Of a DNA stretch of 32,886 bases, positions 6,687 to 14,837 are shown in pieces (position 1 is the first letter of the stretch; every line of letters begins with the position of its first letter). The stretch is from Bacteriovoracaceae bacterium (GTDB taxonomy: Bacteria > Bdellovibrionota > Bacteriovoracia > Bacteriovoracales > Bacteriovoracaceae), in NCBI GenBank assembly GCA_020631435.1, contig JAHDHG010000009.1:1-32886 (forward strand), in the 5' to 3' direction. Below the pieces are notes generated by a model that was given only the letters and a program-made list of their open reading frames with translations, was not told the origin of the DNA and searched no databases. The position numbers and the translations under genes were made by a program.

Positions 6687-6702
6687 ACTAAAGTATTTTA
6701 GT
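6687..6702. promoter_or_regulatory. perfect palindrome in the ssb upstream region
   Basis: ACTAAAGTATTTTAGT is a 6+4+6 inverted repeat 25 bp upstream of the ssb start. On the minus strand it overlaps the stretch where a -10 box would lie (a TTGTAA -35-like box is ~15 bp further up). It could be an operator or a leader hairpin. It does not match the E. coli LexA box. Confidence 0.35.
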
Positions 6703-6759
6703 TCGGTAATATTTACAAGTTATTACTAAAAAAGTCAGAAGATTAGAGGATTATTTCAC

Positions 6760-8223
6760 TTATAAAACGTCAAATTTATACATCTTCAATGCTTTTTCTC
6801 TTTGAACTGAATGCTCTACCATGGGTTCAGGATAAGAGGCATGACCAAGAATGGGCTTGTGAAGTTCTTTAGAGGGCACATCTTTTAACTCTGGCACAAA
6901 CTTCTTAATATATTCACCTTCTAAATCAAATTTTTTACTTTGGGACCAAGGATTAAAAATTCTGAAATACGGCTGAGCATCGCACCCAGTAGAAGCGGCC
7001 CATTGCCAGCCACCATTGTTAGGAGCAAGGTCTCCATCAAGAAGTGTTTCCATGAAATACTTCTCTCCCCACTTCCAGTCAATAAGTAGATCTTTAGTAA
7101 GAAAAGAAGCAACAATCATTCTCACTCTATTATGCATCCATCCAGTTTCTTTCAACTCTCTCATTCCAGCATCCACAATAGGAAATCCTGTCATTCCATC
7201 TTTCCATTTCTGAAAATAATCATTGTTATTTTCCCATTTAAGATCAATGTATTTTTTCATAAAAGCTTCATGTTCAACTTCAGGCCACCTATAAAGTACA
7301 TGATAATAAAATTCTCTCCATATTAATTCACTGAAATAAACAGCTGTCCCCGACTTGTCTTTTTTCTCATAAAAATCTAAATCAAGATAAGCAATAATTT
7401 GCGGAACAGTGATAGATCCATTCTTTAAAAACATGGACATTTTTGAAGTTCCATTAATAGAAGGAAAATCTCTTTTATCAGAATAGGAATTAATTAATTC
7501 TTTAAACTTATCAAGTTTTTTAAGAGCAGTTCTTAATCCACCTTGTGGTATCTCAATAGTAACGTTCTTCAGGTTTTTATTGGAGTATTCAATTAATGTA
7601 TCAGAACCTAAAGAGCTATCTATTTCTTTCCAATTTAAATCAAAAATTTTCTTCTTACTATTTATTCGAGCTAAACTATTTTTTTGATCTAAGATTCTTT
7701 TTTGAATTTTATCACTCATAAAAATATCGAGCCACTTTCTGGAAAAAGGTGTAAAAACTTTATACCCTAGATCTACCTTTCCTCTAAAGAGCTCATGAGG
7801 CTCAATTAACAAATGATCTCTAAATGTATTAACTTCAATATCAAAACTTTTAAATAGCTCTGAGATTTTAGCATCTCGCTTCCTAGAAAATGGTTCGTAA
7901 TCTCTACTAACCGTTATGATAGAAGGCAGAAAATCACTTTTCTTAAGTTTCGTTAATAGATCTTTAAATGCAAGCTCAGGGCCCACATCTAGAAACAATA
8001 AATCAGAACCAAGTTCTTGCATTTCTTTTTTTAACTCTATTAAGGTATTAATAAAAAATTGAAATCGATTATGAGAAAAATCTTTTCTGGATAAAAAATC
8101 TTTATCGAAACAAAATACTCCAACCACTTTGCCATTATTAGCTTTCCAATTATGTTTTAATGCAGTATTCCCTATCACCCTTAAATCTCTTCTAAACCAA
8201 TGAATTCCAAACTTTTGAGACAT
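6760..8223 (-). CDS. phrB: class I CPD photolyase
   Basis: A 487-residue DNA photolyase that uses light and FADH to split cyclobutane pyrimidine dimers. The start at 8223 gives MSQKFGIHWFRRDLR, the usual N-terminus, with AAGGAAAT upstream; a 13-codon longer version would need a TTG start. Residues ~1-135 are the Rossmann-like antenna-binding domain. The C-terminal FAD domain includes SELIWREFYYHVL, TGFPIVDAGMREL, WMHNRVRM and the block DGDLAPNNGGWQWAASTGCD followed by AQPYFRIFNPWSQ. These match class I CPD photolyases of the E. coli PhrB type rather than (6-4) or DASH enzymes, although the antenna pigment cannot be read from sequence. It lies between ssb and a divergent secreted-protein gene. 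Confidence 0.93.
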   Translation of the reverse strand: MSQKFGIHWFRRDLRVIGNTALKHNWKANNGKVVGVFCFDKDFLSRKDFSHNRFQFFINTLIELKKEMQELGSDLLFLDVGPELAFKDLLTKLKKSDFLPSIITVSRDYEPFSRKRDAKISELFKSFDIEVNTFRDHLLIEPHELFRGKVDLGYKVFTPFSRKWLDIFMSDKIQKRILDQKNSLARINSKKKIFDLNWKEIDSSLGSDTLIEYSNKNLKNVTIEIPQGGLRTALKKLDKFKELINSYSDKRDFPSINGTSKMSMFLKNGSITVPQIIAYLDLDFYEKKDKSGTAVYFSELIWREFYYHVLYRWPEVEHEAFMKKYIDLKWENNNDYFQKWKDGMTGFPIVDAGMRELKETGWMHNRVRMIVASFLTKDLLIDWKWGEKYFMETLLDGDLAPNNGGWQWAASTGCDAQPYFRIFNPWSQSKKFDLEGEYIKKFVPELKDVPSKELHKPILGHASYPEPMVEHSVQREKALKMYKFDVL

Positions 8224-8311
8224 ATTTAGTATTTCCTTACTTAAAGTTGATTTTAGGGCCAAAATTTCAGATTATTAACTCAGTTATAAGACTATAAATC
8301 AAGGAATGTTT

Positions 8312-9892
8312 ATGAAATTGTTAACTCTATTTTTTATCTCATCATTATCTTTTTCCGCAGTTTGGAATGCTACAAATACATGGAATCAAAGTTGGGAAAG
8401 TAAATATAAAGAATGGATGAGATCTAGTTTAGATTCTAGAATTTTCACTAAAGGAAAATATAAAGGGATTAAAACAGACTGTGCAGATGCAGTCTATTCT
8501 ACTAGAGCAATTTTTTCTTTTGAAAACTCACTACCTTTTGTCATTACAAACACTTTGGGAGGGAGTTATAAAACCCTGTCAAACAAAACACGATCGTTTG
8601 ATCATATCTCTGATCCCACAAAAAGATTTATGGCATTTATTAATAACCTAGGGAATATTGTTAGCACTATCAGTTTAGCTCATTACGATACATTTCCTGT
8701 AAAGATAGATGCTATTGCTCCAGGTGATACTTATGTAACAGTAAATCCAAATAACTCAAGACACGCTTATATGGTTAAAGAAATTTTGGAAACAGGTTTC
8801 TTTCATATGATGTACTCAAATGTTCCTAGAGGAGTAAGAGAATTAACTGAAAGATTTGGATACCCGGTTCCATTATTTAAGAAAGCTCCTTTTGGATTTA
8901 AAAGGTTTAAATGGCCTAAGTATATGGCAAATTCAAATCTAGAGATCCCTTCATCACTTGGTTTTGGAAATGATCAATATATTATGAGAGATCGTTACCC
9001 AAATGAACCTAGATTCTTTGAAGCTTTAACAGAAAGATTAAGAGAAAAATCAGAAACAATAAAAGAAGAAATTGATAGAGTTTTAAAAAATGCCAAAATC
9101 CAACTTAAATTCAGAGCTAAAGTTGTTAAAGAAGCAATTGAATATAAAAAAGAAATTGGTGGAAGATGTATGAATTACTCTGAGTATGATTCTTATTCTA
9201 CTCCTTCAAGAGATGGAAGAATTATCAATGAAATTAGTACCCTTAAAACTTCTTGGAGAAAAGCAAAGGAAGATGGGATTACATTTACGATAGATGATAA
9301 GTATAGATTAGCAATGGATTACCTAATAGGTGATGATAGAACTGAAGAAGCAGGAAAAGAGTTAGCATCTTTATTAAAGATAAAGTTTAGACGAGGAATT
9401 TTTAAGAGACCAAGAAAAACTAACATTAAGGATTTTTACTTTGGTGTATTAAGTGGAAAGGTTTCATCTAATCCAAATGACTCACTATTGAGAAGATGGG
9501 GGTTTGAGGATAACTCTCCAAGGCAAAACTGCTCAGAGTTCAAAGTTAGAAATTTAGAAATAGCATCGGATTTTCCTAGCAATACAATTAAACTCGAAGA
9601 GATCATTAAAATTTCTACTCCTTTAAATATCACTTACCTTCTTAAGAAAACTGTGACGCCCAAAGGAACTCCAGAGAATATTCTGTTTAAATTAGATAAC
9701 TATGGTTTTCCAATAGAACTATCACTCACTAATAGAATGAAATTTAGTGCTACTACTGCAGATTTTGAAAAAATGTTAAATGGAGTGAAGACTTCTACAG
9801 TCATTAGAAATCAACTTGATATAAATGGGGAGTATTTTTATCAAGAGATTGAAAATGGTACTGAAAAGTTAAGAATTCCATATAAAAAGTAA
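8312..9892 (+). CDS. secreted protein with possible NlpC/P60-like Cys-His centre
   Basis: A 526-residue secreted protein. AAGGA at 8301-8305 fits the ATG at 8312 better than the one at 8306. MKLLTLFFISSLSFSA is a signal peptide. The segment KTDCADAVYSTRAIF (Cys ~57) and a later NSRHAYMVKEI (His ~152) look like the Cys and His of an NlpC/P60 or transglutaminase-fold peptidase, where a D-C-x-D/G motif heads a helix and the His sits on a following strand. This is a pattern match, not a family assignment. The C-terminal ~370 residues are charged, include a helical stretch (about residues 240-290) and are unrecognised. If active it would cleave peptide or peptidoglycan bonds in the periplasm or outside the cell. 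It follows the photolyase gene divergently. Confidence 0.6.
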   Translation: MKLLTLFFISSLSFSAVWNATNTWNQSWESKYKEWMRSSLDSRIFTKGKYKGIKTDCADAVYSTRAIFSFENSLPFVITNTLGGSYKTLSNKTRSFDHISDPTKRFMAFINNLGNIVSTISLAHYDTFPVKIDAIAPGDTYVTVNPNNSRHAYMVKEILETGFFHMMYSNVPRGVRELTERFGYPVPLFKKAPFGFKRFKWPKYMANSNLEIPSSLGFGNDQYIMRDRYPNEPRFFEALTERLREKSETIKEEIDRVLKNAKIQLKFRAKVVKEAIEYKKEIGGRCMNYSEYDSYSTPSRDGRIINEISTLKTSWRKAKEDGITFTIDDKYRLAMDYLIGDDRTEEAGKELASLLKIKFRRGIFKRPRKTNIKDFYFGVLSGKVSSNPNDSLLRRWGFEDNSPRQNCSEFKVRNLEIASDFPSNTIKLEEIIKISTPLNITYLLKKTVTPKGTPENILFKLDNYGFPIELSLTNRMKFSATTADFEKMLNGVKTSTVIRNQLDINGEYFYQEIENGTEKLRIPYKK

Positions 9893-9912
9893 TCAAATTT
9901 GATAATCAACTA

Positions 9913-9942
9913 ACTCCTTAATAGTATTGACTTTTAGGGAGT
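9913..9942 (+). promoter_or_regulatory. hairpin covering the symporter ribosome-binding site
   Basis: ACTCCTTAA (9913-9921) can pair with TTAGGGAGT (9934-9942) over 9 bp with one G-U pair and a 12-nt loop. The 3' arm contains GGGAG, the ribosome-binding site of the symporter gene starting at 9948. No T-run follows, so it is not a terminator. It may restrict translation of the transporter. Confidence 0.4.
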
Positions 9943-9947
9943 AAATA

Positions 9948-11195
9948 ATGAGTTCATCTAACAATAAAGAAGCAGTATTTATATTAGGTTCAATTATCTT
10001 AGGTCTAATTTTTGGACTAGTTCTCTACTTTACCAATAATCAACAAATTGCTGAATACATAAAACCTGTAGGAGATATCTTTTTAAAACTTCTTAAAATG
10101 ATTATTGTTCCTCTCGTTCTGAGTTCAATTTTCATGGCAATAATTAATCTAGGATCTCCTGAAGAAATTGGCTCTTTAGGCATAAGAGCAATTAGTTATT
10201 ATTTCGTCACTACTGCTATCGCAGTATTTATCGGACTTATCATGGTGAATTTGATTCAACCAGGAGTTGGTGTGGAAATTGAGTCTATAAAATCTACTTT
10301 AACAGATGCTCAAACTAATAAATTTCAAACAAGTGCTGAGAAAGGTCTAGTCAATACAGTGATATCTGTCATTACAGATGCAATCCCTACTAATCCTTTC
10401 AAGGCCATGGCAGACATGAAGATACTTCAGATCATTGCATTTTCAATATTTCTAGGAATTATTTCATTAATGAATAGAAAAATTGCTCAACCACTTATTG
10501 ACCTCATGGGTTCAATTGAAAAATTATCCATGATCATGATTGATTGGGTGATGAAAATTGCTCCTTTTGGCGTATTTGCTTTAATGGTTCATGTTATTGC
10601 AAGCTCTGGATTAGGTGCAATAGTTGGTTTATCAAAATACATAATAACAGTTTTATTAGGATTATTAATTCATGGAATAATATTGCTAATCATTGGATCT
10701 ATAAGACATAAAAAATCACCATTATTTATTTTTAAGTCTTGCCTTCCTCCTATCTTAACAGCATTTTCTACTTCATCATCAGCTTCAACTCTTCCTGTGA
10801 CGATGAATACAGTGGAAGAAACTTTAGGGGTGAGCAAAAAAACTTCTCAATTTGTATTACCCTTAGGTGCTACAATTAATATGGATGGAACAGCTCTTTA
10901 TGAATCTGTAGCTGTCATCTTTATAGGCCAAGCTTACGGCTTAGATTTATCTATCGTTAATCAAGTCATTATTTTTATTACTGCATCATTAGCTGCTGTT
11001 GGAGCCGCCGCAATCCCAGGAGCAGGATTGGTTACTATGAGTATTGTTCTTAGTGCTGTTGGTTATCCTCTAGAAGGAATAGCATTAATTCTTGCAGTCG
11101 ATAGAATTTTAGATATGTTCAGAACTGCTGTTAATGTCTTCGGAGACTGTATAGGAACCGTAGTTGTCGATTCCTTTCTAAAGAAATCTACTTAA
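9948..11195 (+). CDS. dicarboxylate/amino acid:cation symporter (DAACS family)
   Basis: A 415-residue inner-membrane transporter of the GltP/DctA family, which imports glutamate, aspartate or C4-dicarboxylates with Na+ or H+. The family hallmarks are all present in the second half: the SSSASTLPVTM hairpin-1 motif (about residue 279), PLGATINMDGTALYE in TM7 (the NMDGT ion site), the PGAGLVTMSIVL hairpin-2 region, and DRILDMFRTAVNVFGD in TM8 with the substrate-binding Asp/Arg/Asn residues. About eight membrane helices are visible. Substrate preference is not decidable by eye. Its ribosome-binding site can be hidden in a leader hairpin. The 3' end overlaps the convergent mutY by 18 bp. Confidence 0.93.
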   Translation: MSSSNNKEAVFILGSIILGLIFGLVLYFTNNQQIAEYIKPVGDIFLKLLKMIIVPLVLSSIFMAIINLGSPEEIGSLGIRAISYYFVTTAIAVFIGLIMVNLIQPGVGVEIESIKSTLTDAQTNKFQTSAEKGLVNTVISVITDAIPTNPFKAMADMKILQIIAFSIFLGIISLMNRKIAQPLIDLMGSIEKLSMIMIDWVMKIAPFGVFALMVHVIASSGLGAIVGLSKYIITVLLGLLIHGIILLIIGSIRHKKSPLFIFKSCLPPILTAFSTSSSASTLPVTMNTVEETLGVSKKTSQFVLPLGATINMDGTALYESVAVIFIGQAYGLDLSIVNQVIIFITASLAAVGAAAIPGAGLVTMSIVLSAVGYPLEGIALILAVDRILDMFRTAVNVFGDCIGTVVVDSFLKKST

Positions 11196-12197
11196 TATTT
11201 TCTTTGAAACAGAAGTAATCGAGTAATTCTCAATATTTGTTTTTGAAATCCAAATAGCTGAGTCTTGATCAAAACTAATTTTTTGATCTTTTATAATATG
11301 ATTTTTGATTTTATATTTTGTAATAGTAGAACTCACAAAAGGTAACCCAGTAAATTCAATCCCAGATATCCTTGGAAATTGATTGATTGTTGAATTATTA
11401 AAAACAAAACTAGGTAGCTCTAACTGGCCCTCAAGCCATTTACCTTTAGGTCTTGTAAAAAAAAGGATTTTGTCATTTTTAACATTTAAAACTCTCAAAA
11501 CATCTAAGTTAATTTTCTTAACTTTCTTTTTCTTTTCTATTATCGGTATTAAGAGTTGATTATTGTTTTCAAATGAGACGCACTCTTTTCTTAAAGGGCA
11601 TAATAAACAATCTGTTTTTCTTGCCTGACAATAAACTCTTCCAAGATCCATAATGGACTCATTTAAGGCCCTAAAAGATATATTTTTTAAATTTAATATT
11701 TTTTTATCATTAAATTTTTCATAAAGAATTTTTTTGCAATTCTCTTTAGTGTTATTGATCCCAAAAAACCTAGCTAAAACCCTTATTAAATTTGAATCAA
11801 GAGACAGCTCTTTCTTTTCCATTCCAATAGAAAGTAATGCATTCGCTGTATATTCACCTATTCCTTTAATTGAGATAAGCTCATCAAACTTCTCTGGAAA
11901 ATACTCTAAGTCACAAATTACTTTTGAAGCTCCATGAAGTCTTCTGGCCCTAGAGTAATAACCCAGTCCTTCCCAAGACTTAAGAACTTCTTTTTCTGAA
12001 GCTTCCGCAAGAGTTGAAATATCAGGAAACTTTTTAATAAATTTTTCAAACCTTGGAATCACTGTACTTACTGTAGTTTGCTGGAGCATTATTTCTGACA
12101 CAAGAGTATGATATAAGGACCTTTTTTCTCTCCAAGGTAAATGAGAGTGATTTCTCTTAGACCAATTAATTAAATTTAGCCAAATTGAATTATTCAT
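11178..12197 (-). CDS. mutY: A/G-specific adenine glycosylase MutY
   Basis: A 339-residue base-excision repair enzyme that removes adenine mispaired with 8-oxoguanine. LPWREKRSLYHTLVSEIMLQQT holds the catalytic Glu (residue 35), here given as LPWREKRS and SEIMLQQTT. The helix-hairpin-helix is SIKGIGEYTANALLSI, and SLDSNLIRVLARFF holds the catalytic Asp (134). Cysteines 190, 197, 200 and 206 in the spacing C-X6-C-X2-C-X5-C form the 4Fe-4S cluster. The last ~120 residues fit the MutT-like domain that recognises 8-oxoG (KILFFTRPKGKWLEGQLELP). The ATG lacks a strong ribosome-binding site. It is convergent with the symporter gene, overlapping by 18 bp. Confidence 0.95.
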   Translation of the reverse strand: MNNSIWLNLINWSKRNHSHLPWREKRSLYHTLVSEIMLQQTTVSTVIPRFEKFIKKFPDISTLAEASEKEVLKSWEGLGYYSRARRLHGASKVICDLEYFPEKFDELISIKGIGEYTANALLSIGMEKKELSLDSNLIRVLARFFGINNTKENCKKILYEKFNDKKILNLKNISFRALNESIMDLGRVYCQARKTDCLLCPLRKECVSFENNNQLLIPIIEKKKKVKKINLDVLRVLNVKNDKILFFTRPKGKWLEGQLELPSFVFNNSTINQFPRISGIEFTGLPFVSSTITKYKIKNHIIKDQKISFDQDSAIWISKTNIENYSITSVSKKILSRFL

Positions 12198-12303
12198 TGC
12201 TTGATTTGTCTCTTACCTCAATGAAAGAAAATATAAGCCCTAGCTTTTTAGTCAGATTTTATCAACTTTGTTAGGCTAAATCATTCATTAAAAAGGAGAA
12301 TAT

Positions 12304-12870
12304 ATGAAAAAGTTAATCGCTTTTATGTTGATATCATTATCATCTTTTGCTTTGGTGCAAAATCACGGATCAATCATCGTTAACAAGAAGACAGGTTCAG
12401 CTTTATATATGGAATGCGCTATGATGCAAATGGGATCAGATCAGTGCGATATGTATAAGGCAGTAATTGTTACTGATGATAAAATTGAACAAGTTAACCC
12501 AAGTCTTTATAAAGCAATATTAAACTCTGGAAGTGACTACTATATTAATGGCAAAAGCATTAACTATAATGAGTACGGAAACACATACAGAAATGTAGCC
12601 AAAAATTTTGACAAAATTGAGAACAAGCAAAAAAAACCAATCTATAAAACATTGATCAGCATTCCATTAACAATTGCTGAAATTGCTGTTTTAATCGGTG
12701 AAACAGCAGTAGATGGATCAATCAACGGATATAAGAAATCTAAGGACTTAGTACTTGATGCAAAGTACAAAGGAATTTTAACAAAGCTTTTTGATGGAAA
12801 AAAAGAAGAACTTCATAAAGTTTCAAATAAAAGATTTAAGAATATAATCAAGTTTATTTCTGACATTTAA
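12304..12870 (+). CDS. secreted/envelope protein, unknown function
   Basis: A 188-residue protein with a strong AAAAGGAG ribosome-binding site and signal peptide (MKKLIAFMLISLSSFA). The mature part begins with HGSIIVNKKTGSALYMECAM and has two cysteines ~10 residues apart (MECAMMQMGSDQCDMYK) that could form a small disulfide loop. A second hydrophobic segment, SIPLTIAEIAVLIGETAV, near residues 116-133 may be a membrane anchor. The C-terminus is Lys-rich. No family is recognised. It is a single-gene transcript with its own terminator at 12882-12912. Confidence 0.7.
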   Translation: MKKLIAFMLISLSSFALVQNHGSIIVNKKTGSALYMECAMMQMGSDQCDMYKAVIVTDDKIEQVNPSLYKAILNSGSDYYINGKSINYNEYGNTYRNVAKNFDKIENKQKKPIYKTLISIPLTIAEIAVLIGETAVDGSINGYKKSKDLVLDAKYKGILTKLFDGKKEELHKVSNKRFKNIIKFISDI

Positions 12871-12881
12871 TAACATCTAAG

Positions 12882-12912
12882 GCAGAGGTTCGTAATTGAA
12901 CTTCTGCTTTTT
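12882..12912 (+). terminator. Rho-independent terminator
   Basis: GCAGAGGTTC (12882-12891) pairs with GAACTTCTGC (12898-12907), 10 bp with one G-U pair and a 6-nt loop, followed by five T residues. It lies 12 bp after the stop of the secreted protein gene. Confidence 0.88.
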
Positions 12913-13001
12913 CAATAACTTATCTCCTCTCTTGCTACTAAAATCTAAATAATCTACACACTATATCTCCAAATAGATTAATTATTGTAAAATCAGCCAA
13001 A

Positions 13002-14255
13002 ATGATAAGTAGAGCATTCTTCCTATTTTTTATAATGGCATATTCTTACGGTGTTGAGGTTAACTTAAAAGATCCAAATAAATCTATGTCTAAAGTTAAG
13101 AGACAAGATCAAATTTGGGGTACTTGTTATGCTTATGCTGCAGCAATGGCATTAGAAGCTCATCAAAGAACCATAAATCACGCTTGGGATTACCAAATAG
13201 ACCCATTGTACTTAGCAACAAAATACGCTCTAGAGCATAAAGAAAAATCTTCACTTTTTAATAACAAGCAAGAAGACGGAAATAGGAATTTTGTTTTAGA
13301 AGCAGGTGATATGTCTCTTGTTTCATCTCAGGCATCAAATAAAGAAGTTTGTATTTTAAACTCTAAGAAAAAGACTTTGCTTGAAAGGTTATTAAAGAAT
13401 AAAGAACTTAAAAAAATTAATGAAGTTATACCTCGATTATTATCTTTTTTGCATAAACAATATCTAAAGTTAAATTATAAATTTAATGATGAATACTTAG
13501 ATAAGCTTTATCCCTTAGAACTTGAAAAGAACTCGGTAATGCCTCAATCTTCTACAAAAGTCTTTATTCCTTTAATAAATAAAGCTAACGAAGAGAAATC
13601 TTATGACGAAAAAGTAAATGAATTTAAAACTGCCTTCAGCGAAGAATTCTATAATGAGCTAAGTATGACCTTAAAGATTTCTTTACCAGAAAAAGTGCGA
13701 AAAAATATTTTTGAAGATATCATTTCTTTTTATCTTTCGCTTGATTATTCAGCGATAGAAGCAAGAAGATTGAAAGATTTATTATCTCCGTTAGATTTCT
13801 CTTTTCAATTACAAAAATTTATTTGTGAAACAAAAAAAATTACTAGTATTGAAACCTACAGCTTGCTTGAATCAAATAAAGCAAAATATGACGATAAGCT
13901 TGATATTCTCATCGATTATTTCAAAGATACAACAAAGACCCAACCTATAATGGCATCTATATGTGTAGATGGATTAGTTAACGGAAGCAAGCAAGTAGGA
14001 AATAAACTAAATGTAATAAAAAGGTATAATGATAAAAATAAAGAAATTGATAAATGTGGTAGACACGCAGTTTTAATAATTGGTGTAGAAAAATTTAGAG
14101 GCGGATATAAATTCCTAATAAGAGATAACTATCCATGTACTATTAGTAATTTTAAATACTCTAGCTGTGATAATGATCAAGATTCATGGGTCCCAGCATC
14201 TTATCTGCTAAATAATCTTTATAATGCAAATATAATTAAATCTCTTGGGTATTAG
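13002..14255 (+). CDS. secreted papain-like cysteine protease
   Basis: A 417-residue predicted secreted C1-type cysteine protease. MISRAFFLFFIMAYSYG is the signal peptide. DQIWGTCYAYAAAMALEA carries the oxyanion Gln (37) and the catalytic Cys (42) at the head of a long helix, as in papain (Q-x-x-G-x-C). Near the end RHAVLIIGVEK holds the His (~355) and GGYKFLIRDNYP the Asn (~376), the equivalent of papain's N-S-W region. Unlike papain, about 310 residues separate Cys and His, so a large helical insertion is present (about residues 100-330). No propeptide precedes the catalytic Cys. It overlaps the convergent lolA-like gene by 20 bp. Confidence 0.8.
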   Translation: MISRAFFLFFIMAYSYGVEVNLKDPNKSMSKVKRQDQIWGTCYAYAAAMALEAHQRTINHAWDYQIDPLYLATKYALEHKEKSSLFNNKQEDGNRNFVLEAGDMSLVSSQASNKEVCILNSKKKTLLERLLKNKELKKINEVIPRLLSFLHKQYLKLNYKFNDEYLDKLYPLELEKNSVMPQSSTKVFIPLINKANEEKSYDEKVNEFKTAFSEEFYNELSMTLKISLPEKVRKNIFEDIISFYLSLDYSAIEARRLKDLLSPLDFSFQLQKFICETKKITSIETYSLLESNKAKYDDKLDILIDYFKDTTKTQPIMASICVDGLVNGSKQVGNKLNVIKRYNDKNKEIDKCGRHAVLIIGVEKFRGGYKFLIRDNYPCTISNFKYSSCDNDQDSWVPASYLLNNLYNANIIKSLGY

Positions 14256-14826
14256 GCGGAATCTTAAAAACAAAATATTTTTCATTAAAACTCACACTTC
14301 CATCATAAGAATCTAGTGTAATATCAACTAATTTTTGATCAGTATAAGTGATTGACATTTTTCTTACGGACCCTACGTGAAGCTTATTTGAAGAAGGATC
14401 AAAATTTAAAACTACAGATTTAATATTGTAATCTTTCTTTCCAGAAGCACTAAAATCTAAAAAATAACTATGTTCGTTTGACTTGTTAACTTTGTAAATC
14501 GAATTGCTTTTTAATCCATTTTTTAATGCATCAAAGATTTTGAAAATAGATTTATTACTAGATTGTGAAATTGAAACTTTACCTGATTCTGTTGCGATAA
14601 ATGGTTTAGAGTAAGTCCAAGTTGTTTTTTTATTTGCAACAAACTCAGTGTACTTTTTTTTAAATCTAACATGACTAGGATACATATAATCTAGTTGTCC
14701 AGACTCAAACTTTGCTTTTGAGTTTCCGAGCTTTGAAGCTTTCTCAGTCATGGTAACTCTAAAGCTATGAGGTAAAAAATTAGACAACGCTGACAAAGAC
14801 AACGTAAATAATAAAATGCATTTCAT
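14236..14826 (-). CDS. lolA: LolA-like outer-membrane lipoprotein carrier
   Basis: A 196-residue periplasmic protein fitting LolA, which carries lipoproteins from the LolCDE complex across the periplasm. It has a signal peptide (MKCILLFTLSLSALS) followed by the LolA pattern: SGQLDYMYPSHVRFK, a FVANKKTTWTYSKPF strand (the family's v-N-x-K-x-W-x-Y-x-P motif) and a long beta-rich C-terminal half. Sequence similarity in this family is weak, so the call rests on the early motifs and on size. It starts 11 bp after the smc stop and is very likely co-transcribed with it. The abundance of lipoproteins in this window makes a carrier expected. Confidence 0.75.
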   Translation of the reverse strand: MKCILLFTLSLSALSNFLPHSFRVTMTEKASKLGNSKAKFESGQLDYMYPSHVRFKKKYTEFVANKKTTWTYSKPFIATESGKVSISQSSNKSIFKIFDALKNGLKSNSIYKVNKSNEHSYFLDFSASGKKDYNIKSVVLNFDPSSNKLHVGSVRKMSITYTDQKLVDITLDSYDGSVSFNEKYFVFKIPPNTQEI

Positions 14827-14837
14827 CCTAAACTCCC

